A stretch of 16,892 bases of DNA from CAZLMF01 sp964560565 (GTDB taxonomy: Bacteria > Bacillota > Clostridia > Oscillospirales > Ruminococcaceae), in contig CAZLMF010000036.1 in NCBI GenBank assembly GCA_964560565.1, positions 1-16,892 of the forward strand. The letters run 5' to 3'. The notes below the pieces were generated by a model. That model worked only from the letters and a program-made list of their open reading frames with translations. It was not told the DNA's origin and did not search any database. Position 1 is the first letter of the stretch; the number at the start of each line of letters is the position of its first letter. Shown one piece after another: positions 7,254 to 14,459 of the stretch. The position numbers were made by a program, and so were the translations under genes.

Positions 7254-7277
7254 GGTTCATTAAAAGGCAACAATTCA

Positions 7278-7306
7278 TTGACAAATCGAGGTAATTAAAG
7301 TACAAT
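7278..7306 (+). promoter_or_regulatory. Sigma-A type promoter of secA
   Basis: Perfect -35 TTGACA (7278-7283), a 17-nt spacer, then TACAAT (7301-7306). The leader would be about 85 nt, starting near 7313, and begins with a small hairpin-capable repeat AGTATA-N5-TATACT (7311-7327). An isolated TATAAT at 7362-7367 lacks a proper -35 and is a weaker alternative. Confidence 0.75.
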
Positions 7307-7398
7307 AAGTAGTATATATTTTATACTGAGAAGATTGCGCCTAATACAGCGTAAAACAGCTTATAATTTGACAAATGCTTTATATAAAGGAGAACACA

Positions 7399-10140
7399 AT
7401 GGGAATTATATCATCTATTTTCGGCTCCTACAGCCAAAAGGAGCTAAAGCGTATAGAGCCTATAAAGGAAATGGTAATTGCGCTTGAGGAGAAATACCGC
7501 GCTATGAGCGAGGAGGAGCTTAAAGGGCAGACTCCTATTCTAAAGGAGCGTCTGGCACAGGGGGAAACCCTTGACGATATTCTCCCCGATGCTTTCGCAG
7601 TTTGCCGTGAGGCGGCAGATCGTGCTTTGGGAATGCGTCATTACCCCGTTCAGATTATCGGCGGCATAGTCCTCCATCAAGGCAGAATTGCCGAGATGCG
7701 CACAGGTGAGGGTAAAACCCTTGTTGCTACACTGCCTGCATACCTAAACGCACTTTCAGGTAAGGGCGTTCATATTGTTACAGTCAACGACTACCTTGCA
7801 AAGCGTGACTCCGAATGGATGGGCAAGGTTTATCGTTATCTGGGTCTTTCAGTGGGGCTTATTGTTCACTCTAAGTCAAATGACGAGCGCCGCAAGGAAT
7901 ACCTATGCGACATTACCTATGGCACCAATAACGAGCTGGGATTTGATTACCTGCGTGACAACATGGTTATATACAAACACATGAAAGTTCAGCGTGGTCA
8001 TAACTATGCAATCGTTGATGAGGTTGACTCAATCCTTATCGACGAGGCGAGGACACCTCTTATCATATCAGGGCAGGGTGACAAATCCACCGAGCTATAT
8101 TCCCAAGCGAATAGATTTGCACACACTCTTAAATCACGCAAGGTCGTTGAGGTAGACGCAAAGCAAGAGGATGACGAGGAAGAATGCGACTACATCATCG
8201 ATGAAAAGCATCGCACCGCTACAATCACCCCTAAGGGCGCAAGGAGAGCGGAGCAGTACTTCAACGTTGAAAACCTTATGGATGCGGATAATATGACTCT
8301 GCTCCATCATATAAACCAAGCTATCAAGGCACAGGGCGTAATGCGCCGTGACATTGACTATGTAGTCAAGGACGGCGAAGTTATCATAGTAGACGAGTTC
8401 ACAGGGCGACTAATGTTCGGGCGCCGATATAATGAGGGGCTTCATCAGGCTATTGAGGCAAAGGAGAACGTAAAGGTCGAGCGTGAAAGCAAAACCCTTG
8501 CTACCGTCACCTTCCAAAACTACTTTAGGCTTTATAGCAAGCTTTCAGGTATGACAGGTACTGCTATGACCGAGGAAGGCGAGTTTAGGGAGATTTACCA
8601 CCTTGACGTTATCGACATTCCCACTAACAAGCCTGTTATCAGAAAAGACCAACAAGACCAGATTTACAAGACCGAAAAGGGCAAGTACATGGCGGTTATT
8701 GAGCAGATTGTGGCTTGCCACGAAAAGCAACAACCTGTTCTTGTGGGCACCATTTCAATCGAAAGGTCGGAGTTGCTTTCAAGCCTGCTAAAGCGCAGAG
8801 GTATAAAGCACGAAGTGCTAAACNNNNNNNNNNNNNNNGAGCGTGAGGCTGAAATCGTCGCACAGGCAGGTAAAAAGGGCGCTGTCACCATCGCAACCAA
8901 CATGGCAGGTCGTGGTACTGACATTGTTCTAGGCGGTAACGCTGAATATATGGCAAAAAATCAAATGCGCAAGCAAGGCTTCGATGAGGAGCTTATAAAC
9001 GAGGCAACTGGCTTCGCTGAAACCGATAATGAGGAGATACTCAATTCCCGTAAGGTTTATGCAGAGCTTCATGCTCACTTTAAGCAGCAAAATGCCGCTG
9101 AAGCCCTTGAGGTCAAGCAGTCAGGGGGCTTGTTCATACTCGGCACAGAGAGGCACGAGAGCCGCCGTATCGACAATCAGCTCCGTGGACGTGCAGGTCG
9201 TCAGGGTGACGAGGGCGAAAGCCGCTTCTTCATCTCCCTTGAGGACGATTTAATGCGCCTATTCGGGGGCGAGCGCATACAGAATATGATGAATACTCTA
9301 GGGTTCGAGGAGGATATGCCCATTGAAAATCGCATCCTCACCAACACTATCGAATCCTCCCAGCGCAAGGTTGAGGGGCGCAACTTCTCAATCCGTAAAA
9401 GTGTGCTAAACTTCGACGATGTTATGTCAACTCAACGTGAGATTATCTACGGTCAGCGTGCAAAGGTGCTAGATGGCGAGAATTTGCGCGATTCAATCAT
9501 AGGCATGATAAAAGAGAATATTTCCGATGCGGTCAATACCTATGCGGCAGACGATGAAGTCCATGACGATTGGAACCTTGACGGGATTCGTGACCACTTC
9601 ATGGGGACACTCACCACAAAGGATGATTTACGCTTTACCACCAATGAGCTTGCAGACATCACAAAAGAAGAAATTATTGAAACCCTTACAGAAAAAGCAC
9701 TTGCTTTATATGAGAAGCGTGAGAATGAGTTTGGGCCGGAACTTATGCGTGAAGTTGAGCGTGTTGTACTGCTTAAAACGGTTGACTCCAAGTGGATGGA
9801 TCATATCGATGCAATGTCAGAGCTTAAGCAAGGTATTCATCTGCGTAGCTACGGGCAGAAGGACCCAGTTGTTGAGTATCGTTTCGAGGGATTCCAGATG
9901 TTCGATGAAATGGTTCGTTCAATCCGTGAGGACACATGCCGCCTAGTGCTCACCGTTCAGGTCAAGCGTGAGGAGGGCATTAAGCGTGAGCAGGTTGCAA
10001 AGCCTTCACAGGAAAACCTCGGCGGCGACGGCACTGTCAAGCAAGCGCCTGTTAAGAATAAGGCTAAGGTTGGCAGAAACGATCCATGCCCATGCGGCTC
10101 AGGCAAAAAGTACAAGAAATGCTGCGGAATAAGCGAGTAG
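7399..10140 (+). CDS. secA: Preprotein translocase ATPase SecA
   Basis: Motor ATPase that drives unfolded preproteins through SecYEG. From the ATG at 7399 the protein has 913 residues, full length for SecA. Walker A 'MRTGEGKT' is at 100-107, the DEAD-box element DEVD at 207-210, the helicase motif 'MAGRGTD' at 502-508, and a C-terminal SEC-C zinc domain 'DPCPCGSGKKYKKCC' at 895-909 ligates Zn2+ and contacts SecB or phospholipid in other species. I prefer 7399 over the in-frame ATG at 7375 because AAAGGAGAA (7386-7394) sits just before 7399 and SecA proteins begin 'MGIISSIFG'. Five codons (residues 476-480) are unresolved Ns; the frame is kept on both sides, so this is an assembly gap, not a lesion. 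Its own promoter lies upstream, and the DUF1015 gene follows after 30 nt. Confidence 0.97.
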   Translation: MGIISSIFGSYSQKELKRIEPIKEMVIALEEKYRAMSEEELKGQTPILKERLAQGETLDDILPDAFAVCREAADRALGMRHYPVQIIGGIVLHQGRIAEMRTGEGKTLVATLPAYLNALSGKGVHIVTVNDYLAKRDSEWMGKVYRYLGLSVGLIVHSKSNDERRKEYLCDITYGTNNELGFDYLRDNMVIYKHMKVQRGHNYAIVDEVDSILIDEARTPLIISGQGDKSTELYSQANRFAHTLKSRKVVEVDAKQEDDEEECDYIIDEKHRTATITPKGARRAEQYFNVENLMDADNMTLLHHINQAIKAQGVMRRDIDYVVKDGEVIIVDEFTGRLMFGRRYNEGLHQAIEAKENVKVERESKTLATVTFQNYFRLYSKLSGMTGTAMTEEGEFREIYHLDVIDIPTNKPVIRKDQQDQIYKTEKGKYMAVIEQIVACHEKQQPVLVGTISIERSELLSSLLKRRGIKHEVLNXXXXXEREAEIVAQAGKKGAVTIATNMAGRGTDIVLGGNAEYMAKNQMRKQGFDEELINEATGFAETDNEEILNSRKVYAELHAHFKQQNAAEALEVKQSGGLFILGTERHESRRIDNQLRGRAGRQGDEGESRFFISLEDDLMRLFGGERIQNMMNTLGFEEDMPIENRILTNTIESSQRKVEGRNFSIRKSVLNFDDVMSTQREIIYGQRAKVLDGENLRDSIIGMIKENISDAVNTYAADDEVHDDWNLDGIRDHFMGTLTTKDDLRFTTNELADITKEEIIETLTEKALALYEKRENEFGPELMREVERVVLLKTVDSKWMDHIDAMSELKQGIHLRSYGQKDPVVEYRFEGFQMFDEMVRSIREDTCRLVLTVQVKREEGIKREQVAKPSQENLGGDGTVKQAPVKNKAKVGRNDPCPCGSGKKYKKCCGISE
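8824..8838. other. Assembly gap of 15 Ns inside secA
   Basis: Fifteen undetermined bases between codons for 'HEVLN' and 'EREAEIVAQAGKKGA'. In SecA proteins this spot normally reads 'HEVLNAKxHEREAEI', i.e. four residues (12 nt) rather than five, so the N count is probably a placeholder length. Confidence 0.95.
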
Positions 10141-10170
10141 CCTTAACAATAAATATTTAGGAGTGATCTT

Positions 10171-11439
10171 GTGGCACAGATAAAACCTTTTAAGGGTTTA
10201 AGATATACCAAAAAGGCAGGAAGGATTTCAGAGCTTGTATGTCCGCCTTATGACATAGTAAGCCCTACCCAGCGTGAGGAGTATATAAAGGCAAACCCTC
10301 ATAACCTTATCCGCCTTGAGCTTCCAAGCGGCGGCGAGGATAGGTACAGGGAGGCAGGGGAAACCCTTTCAAAGTGGTTGCAAGGTAATGTCCTTGACAC
10401 CGACAGCAAGGAAGGCATCTATGTATACGAGATGGCATTTGATGTAAAGGGAGAAGTCTTTTCAGTAAAAGGCTTTGTCACTTTGGTTAAGATTGAGGAA
10501 TTTGAGCGTGGCGTAGTCCTCCCCCATGAGGAAACCTTATCCAAGGCAAAAACCGACCGTTTTAACCTCATGTCGGAAACATTCTGCAACTTCAGTCAAA
10601 TATACTCATTGTATATGGATGAAGATAAATCTACATTTAGTATAATAGATTCCGCATCACAGGGTGCTCCCGATATTGAGATTACCGACGGGGATGGCGT
10701 TACTCATAAGCTTTGGTGCGTGTATGACAGCGATATAATCTCCGCTGTACAAGATAAATTTAGCGATAAAAAGCTTTATATCGCCGATGGGCATCACCGC
10801 TATGAAACCGCCCTTAACTTCCGCAACTCCCTGCGTGAAAACGGAAATGGTGACGGCAACGAAGACTATGTAATGATGATGCTTGTCAACATGGAAAATG
10901 ACGGGCTTGTGGTTTTACCCACTCATAGAATTATCAGAGGTATGCAAGGCTTTAACCTTGACAGCCTACTTGAAAAGTGCGGCAAACATTTTGACATTAC
11001 TGAGCTTTCAGCCGAAAAGATAGAATGCGCTCTTGACGAGCAATATGCAAAGGGCAGTAAAGCTCTTGCACTTTACACTACTGATGCTACATACCTTCTT
11101 GTGCTTAGTGACGGCAATGCAATAGCACAGCTTTTGCCTAATGCGTCAGATGCCTACTGCGGACTTGATGTAACAACACTTCATACCCTTGTTTTAGAAC
11201 GTGCTCTTGGCATTGACAAGGCAAATATGGCGGCGCAAATCAATCTCACTTACACAAGGTCAGCCGATGAGGCTATCGCCGAGGTGGATTCGGGCAACGC
11301 AAACTGTGCATTTATTCTAAACCCCACAAGGGTTGATGAAATCCGTGATGTTGCCGCAAACGGCGAGAAAATGCCGCAAAAATCAACCTATTTTTATCCG
11401 AAGCTTATAACTGGGCTTGTGATGAACAAGATTAAGTAA
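10171..11439 (+). CDS. DUF1015 family protein
   Basis: A 422-residue protein beginning with GTG, supported by an AGGAG site at 10159-10163. It carries the DUF1015 landmarks: N-terminal 'KPFKGLRY' (5-12), 'CPPYDIVSP' (24-32), 'LPHEETLSKAKTDR' (117-130), 'YIADGHHRYETALNFR' (203-218) with the conserved DGHHRY at 206-211, and a late 'FILNPTRVDEI' segment. No membrane segments or signal peptide, so cytoplasmic. The family's activity is unknown to me; in other Clostridia it often lies near serine biosynthesis genes, as I recall, but none is present here. It follows secA by 30 nt without a terminator and precedes the epimerase by 45 nt, so all three probably share a transcript. Confidence 0.9.
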   Translation: MAQIKPFKGLRYTKKAGRISELVCPPYDIVSPTQREEYIKANPHNLIRLELPSGGEDRYREAGETLSKWLQGNVLDTDSKEGIYVYEMAFDVKGEVFSVKGFVTLVKIEEFERGVVLPHEETLSKAKTDRFNLMSETFCNFSQIYSLYMDEDKSTFSIIDSASQGAPDIEITDGDGVTHKLWCVYDSDIISAVQDKFSDKKLYIADGHHRYETALNFRNSLRENGNGDGNEDYVMMMLVNMENDGLVVLPTHRIIRGMQGFNLDSLLEKCGKHFDITELSAEKIECALDEQYAKGSKALALYTTDATYLLVLSDGNAIAQLLPNASDAYCGLDVTTLHTLVLERALGIDKANMAAQINLTYTRSADEAIAEVDSGNANCAFILNPTRVDEIRDVAANGEKMPQKSTYFYPKLITGLVMNKIK

Positions 11440-11484
11440 TATTATCATCCCATTATACTGTCAGTAATAGAAGGTGGCTTGTAA

Positions 11485-12675
11485 ATGATAAACGAGATAC
11501 GTAATGAGCTAAGCGGACATATAATTCCCTTTTGGGACAAGCTTATTGATAGGGAGCAGGGTGGGTTCTACGGGCTTGTAAGCGGTGACTTGAAGCTTGA
11601 TAAAAACGCACCTAAGGGTGTAATTCTCAACTCTCGCATATTGTGGTTTTATGCTAACTGCTATCTGACTATCGGCGGCGAGCAAAACCTCAAAAATGCG
11701 CGTCACGCATTCAACTTCTTGCGTGAGCATTGCTATGATAATGAGCTTGGCGGAGTGTACTGGATGCTTGACGCTAAGGGTGATGTCCTTGATGGCATGA
11801 AACATACATACAATCAAGCTTTTGCGATTTACGCTCTTGCCTCATACTACGATGCCTCAAAGGACAAGGAGGCACTTTGCCTTGCCTATGAGCTTTTTGA
11901 CACTATTGAAAGCAAAACTCGTGATGAATACGGCTATGTTGAGGCATTTACCCGTGATTGGCAGATTTGCGAAAATGATGCCCTATCCGAAAATGGCATA
12001 GTGGCAGAAAAGACTATGAACTGTGTTTTACACCTTATAGAGGCATATACTGAGCTTTATCGTGTACATAAATTCGACGTGGTGGAGGAAAGGCTAAGAA
12101 GTCTACTTGACTGCGTAAAGGACAATATTTATGATGACAAGGGCAAATATCTCCGTGTATTCTTTAGCACCAGCTGGGAGCCTTTGGGGGATATTCACTC
12201 CTACGGTCATGATATTGAGGCGGCATGGCTTATTGACCGTGCATGTGAAATAATAGGTGACGAAGACTTAATAGAATTCTTTAGACGCACGGGGCTTTCC
12301 ATTGCAAGGAACATACTTGATTTGGCTTTAGAGGGTGGCGCATTAAATAACGAGCGTGACGGCAGCAATATTAACCGCACACGCATTTGGTGGGTGCAGG
12401 CTGAAGGAGTAGTAGGCTTTCTAAATGCCTATCAACAAAGCGCAAGGACTGAATACTTAGAAGCTGCGCAAATGCTCTGGAGCTACATAAAAGAGAACAT
12501 TATTGACAAGCGTGAGGGCGGGGAATGGTACTACAAGGTTTCTTCCGATGGCATTCCCGATAAATCGACTGCGATAGTTGAACCTTGGAAATGCCCTTAC
12601 CATAATGGACGTATGTGCATGGAAGCAATTAAACGCGGAAAAGCACTAATGTCAAATTTTATAATAAGCGATTGA
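11485..12675 (+). CDS. Cellobiose 2-epimerase (AGE family)
   Basis: Cytoplasmic enzyme that epimerises the reducing-end glucose of cellobiose, and related beta-1,4-disaccharides such as mannobiose, at C2, feeding mannan or cellulose breakdown products to phosphorylases. The 396 residues match Ruminococcus cellobiose 2-epimerase almost motif for motif: 'MKHTYNQAFAIYALASYY' at 105-122, 'DIHSYGHDIEAAWLIDRAC' at 236-254, 'LEGGALNNERDG' at 282-293, 'RIWWVQAEGVVGF' at 300-312 and 'PWKCPYHNGRMCME' at 367-380. Catalytic-type histidines are present at H183, H242 and H373. N-acylglucosamine 2-epimerase is the broader-family alternative, but the similarity favours the cellobiose enzyme. An AAGGTGG site lies before the ATG. 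No mannoside phosphorylase or mannanase is in the window. Transcription is probably from the secA promoter or a weak local one. Confidence 0.88.
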   Translation: MINEIRNELSGHIIPFWDKLIDREQGGFYGLVSGDLKLDKNAPKGVILNSRILWFYANCYLTIGGEQNLKNARHAFNFLREHCYDNELGGVYWMLDAKGDVLDGMKHTYNQAFAIYALASYYDASKDKEALCLAYELFDTIESKTRDEYGYVEAFTRDWQICENDALSENGIVAEKTMNCVLHLIEAYTELYRVHKFDVVEERLRSLLDCVKDNIYDDKGKYLRVFFSTSWEPLGDIHSYGHDIEAAWLIDRACEIIGDEDLIEFFRRTGLSIARNILDLALEGGALNNERDGSNINRTRIWWVQAEGVVGFLNAYQQSARTEYLEAAQMLWSYIKENIIDKREGGEWYYKVSSDGIPDKSTAIVEPWKCPYHNGRMCMEAIKRGKALMSNFIISD

Positions 12676-12700
12676 CATATTAGCCTTTTTAGGGTAAAAT
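12672..12700 (+). promoter_or_regulatory. Sigma-A type promoter of the ComFB-family gene
   Basis: Perfect -35 TTGACA (12672-12677), a 17-nt spacer, then TAAAAT (12695-12700). The -35 box overlaps the stop codon of the epimerase gene (TGA, 12673-12675). The leader would be very short, about 16 nt, just holding the AAGGGGTGG ribosome site (12708-12716). Confidence 0.75.
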
Positions 12701-12722
12701 TGCGGATAAGGGGTGGTCAAAA

Positions 12723-13022
12723 ATGGCGTTGATAAACATGATGGAGAGCTTTGTAAAAGCAAAGCTTGATTGCCTAATTGAAGGGATGGATTGCTGCAAG
12801 TGCGACGAGTGCAAGGGTGATATGATGGCTATTGCGCTAAACGATTTGCCCTCAAAATACGTTAACACCTCGACAGGTGAGCTTTTTAGCAGAGTTGACT
12901 CACTTATGTCACAAAATAACGTGGACATCGAAATTGCCATTATTAAGGCAGTAAACATTGTTAGCAAAAGACCTCGTCACGCCATGGAAGAACAAAATTT
13001 TGCACTTAAAGCTAAAAACTAA
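12723..13022 (+). CDS. ComFB-family protein with N-terminal cysteine cluster
   Basis: A small 99-residue cytoplasmic protein of the late-competence ComFB family. The family core is visible as 'CDECKGDMMAIALNDLPSKYVNTSTGELFSRVD' at about 27-59. Five cysteines (C17, C24, C25, C27, C30) form a compact likely metal site; Zn binding is expected for the family. ComFB was named from the B. subtilis comF operon, but no comFA or comFC lies here, and related cyanobacterial proteins have been described as cyclic dinucleotide receptors, so a competence role should not be assumed. A strong promoter and ribosome site drive it alone, and a 13-bp hairpin follows. The last ~15 residues are charged and look non-conserved. 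Confidence 0.8.
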   Translation: MALINMMESFVKAKLDCLIEGMDCCKCDECKGDMMAIALNDLPSKYVNTSTGELFSRVDSLMSQNNVDIEIAIIKAVNIVSKRPRHAMEEQNFALKAKN

Positions 13023-13032
13023 CCACAATAAG

Positions 13033-13064
13033 TAAAGCTCTTTGTTTAATTACAAAGAGCTTTA
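13033..13064 (+). terminator. Probable terminator hairpin after the ComFB-family gene
   Basis: Perfect 13-bp inverted repeat (arms 13033-13045 and 13052-13064, TAAAGCTCTTTGT and its complement) around a TTAATT loop. It begins 11 nt after the stop codon. The T-run after the stem is weak (the stem ends CTTTA, then ATCACA), so termination may be incomplete. Confidence 0.6.
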
Positions 13065-13084
13065 ATCACATAAGGGGATAAACC

Positions 13085-13113
13085 TTGAATTTTGTAAGAG
13101 ATTATGTTATTAT
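13085..13113 (+). promoter_or_regulatory. Sigma-A type promoter of the Rrf2-family regulator gene
   Basis: TTGAAT (13085-13090), a 17-nt spacer, then TATTAT (13108-13113). An AAGGTGAAGGA ribosome site precedes the ATG at 13145. Rrf2 genes are often autoregulated, but I could not define an operator here. Confidence 0.6.
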
Positions 13114-13144
13114 ATGATTAAATATTTTTTGAAAAGGTGAAGGA

Positions 13145-13591
13145 ATGAAAATATCCACTAAGGGAAGATATGGTACTCGCTTTATGGTTGAGCTTGCTCT
13201 TCGTTATGGTGAGGCGCCGATTCCTCTAAAGGAGATTGCCCAATCTCAGGAGATTTCTGACAAATATCTTGAACAAATAGTACCTCAGTTAAGCCGAGCA
13301 GGATTTATTAACAGCGTTCGTGGCTCACAAGGGGGGTACTCCCTTGCGCACCATCCCTCAAAAATAACAATAGGCGAGATATTGCGAGCACTTGAGGGCT
13401 CCCTTGCTCCAGTTGAATGTCTGGACTGTGAAGACTGCGAGACAATATGTGATAATTCAAGCGCCTGTGCCACAAGGGAAGTATGGGAAAAGATATACGA
13501 GGCAGTAAATAATGTAGTAGACAACATTACCCTAGAAAGCCTTGCACGCCGTTCACAGGAGCTTAAAGAAAACTATGATTATGTAATATAG
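13145..13591 (+). CDS. Rrf2-family transcriptional regulator with Fe-S-type cysteine cluster
   Basis: A 148-residue winged-helix DNA-binding protein of the Rrf2 family (IscR, NsrR, CymR, RirA). The N-terminus 'MKISTKGRYGTRFMVELALRYG' and the helix-turn-helix 'PLKEIAQSQEISDKYLEQIVPQLSRAGFINSVRGSQGGYSLA' at about 27-68 are diagnostic. The sensor region holds five cysteines at C92, C95, C98, C102 and C108. IscR uses three (C92, C98, C104) for a [2Fe-2S] cluster, so an Fe-S or redox-sensing role is likely, though the exact ligands cannot be assigned. CymR-type cysteine-metabolism repressors lack such a cluster as I remember, so I lean to an Fe-S sensor. No isc, suf or cys genes adjoin; the nearest Fe-S gene in the window is the NifU-like scaffold about 6 kb away. 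The sugar kinase gene follows after 29 nt and may be cotranscribed. Confidence 0.9.
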   Translation: MKISTKGRYGTRFMVELALRYGEAPIPLKEIAQSQEISDKYLEQIVPQLSRAGFINSVRGSQGGYSLAHHPSKITIGEILRALEGSLAPVECLDCEDCETICDNSSACATREVWEKIYEAVNNVVDNITLESLARRSQELKENYDYVI

Positions 13592-13620
13592 GCTTAAATG
13601 CTTAAATAGGGGGGCATTTT

Positions 13621-14424
13621 GTGAAAGTTTGTGCGTTGACTTGTGTATGCGTTGATGTCTTTGATGCAAGCGGTGAAATTCGTCCAGGCGGCGAGGCGCT
13701 TAACTTTATTGCCAATTGCAGTAGCTATCCACATGCAAATTGCTTTCTTATTGGCGCAATTGGCGGAGATTCCTACGGCGAAGTCGTCAAAGTAAGCATT
13801 CGAGAAAAGCCTATTGACACCTCTCATTTGTACACATTAAGTGGTGTCACTGCCAGCAATATCACATACCTTACGCAGGATGGTGACCGCTATTATAAAC
13901 CCGACTCATGGACAGGGGGAGTGTATCAAGATTTTAAGCTCACTCAAAGTGATAGGGAGTTGCTTTGCAGTGCAGATATTGTGCATACATCTATTATGTG
14001 CCCTATTTTTGATGAGATACTAAAGCTCAAGCATAAGGCAGGCTTTAAGCTTGCCGTTGATTTTAATAGGCGCAGGGATTTTGACGAGTGGGAAAGCTTT
14101 ATCGGTGATATTGACTTCTTTTTTATAAGCGGTGATGACCTTATTACTCCAAGACTTGAGGCATGGTCGCAACTCCATAGCGGTATATTCATCGCCACCC
14201 TTGCCGAGCGTGGGAGTATTGCGTTTCACCGAGGTAAAATGTATAGGACAAGTGCCATAATGGTGCAAAACATTGTCGACACCACAGGTTGCGGTGACAG
14301 CTACCAAGCTGGATTTATCGCAAGCTACTATGCCGATGATTCAAACGAGGATATACTTGCCGCAATGCAGGAGGGTTCAAGGGTAGCATCGCAAACCTTA
14401 GGGCATTTCGGCGGGTTTAATTAA
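13621..14424 (+). CDS. PfkB-family carbohydrate kinase, fructoselysine 6-kinase-like
   Basis: A 267-residue ribokinase-superfamily sugar kinase that would phosphorylate a sugar or amino sugar with ATP in the cytoplasm. Visible elements: substrate-side 'VDVFDASGEIRPGGEALNFIANC' with GG at 23-24, 'FLIGAIGGDSYGE' at 42-54, 'VTASNITYL' at 76-84, and the C-terminal PfkB signature 'DTTGCGDSYQAGF' at 220-232 with catalytic D226 in the anion hole. The short length and the 'GVTASN...DRYY' and 'HTSIMCPIFDEI' segments resemble FrlD of the fructoselysine pathway, but no deglycase gene (frlB) is nearby, so this subtype is tentative. In the signature, Cys replaces the usual Ala (GAGD becomes GCGD), and the N-terminus is cysteine-rich (C4, C8, C10). 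GTG start with an AGGGGGG site 6 nt upstream. Confidence 0.85.
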   Translation: MKVCALTCVCVDVFDASGEIRPGGEALNFIANCSSYPHANCFLIGAIGGDSYGEVVKVSIREKPIDTSHLYTLSGVTASNITYLTQDGDRYYKPDSWTGGVYQDFKLTQSDRELLCSADIVHTSIMCPIFDEILKLKHKAGFKLAVDFNRRRDFDEWESFIGDIDFFFISGDDLITPRLEAWSQLHSGIFIATLAERGSIAFHRGKMYRTSAIMVQNIVDTTGCGDSYQAGFIASYYADDSNEDILAAMQEGSRVASQTLGHFGGFN

Positions 14425-14429
14425 AAAGG

Positions 14430-14459
14430 AAACGCAAGCAACTATGAGTGCTTGCGTTT
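14430..14459. terminator. Bidirectional terminator overlapping the 3' end of the SDR gene
   Basis: 11-bp perfect stem (14430-14440 and 14449-14459, AAACGCAAGCA with TGCTTGCGTTT) and an 8-nt loop, with T-runs on both strands. It serves the kinase (stop at 14422-14424) and the convergent SDR gene. The SDR stop codon lies in the loop and its last sense codons are in the stem. Confidence 0.88.

Noticed and set aside
7368..7373. Plus-strand TTGACA just upstream of secA as a second promoter
   Set aside because: A -10 at the right spacing would fall in the ribosome site or coding region, leaving no leader.
7375..7398. Alternative secA start at the ATG at 7375 (eight extra residues)
   Set aside because: The extra codons cover the AAAGGAG ribosome site of the ATG at 7399, no site precedes 7375, and SecA proteins begin with MGIISSIFG-like sequence.
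7307..7398. Riboswitch or attenuator in the secA leader
   Set aside because: About 85 nt with only one small hairpin at the start point, no terminator/antiterminator pair and no conserved aptamer features recognised.
13592..13607. Tandem GCTTAAAT-GCTTAAAT before the kinase gene
   Set aside because: Only two short AT-rich copies; too little to call a regulatory or repeat element.
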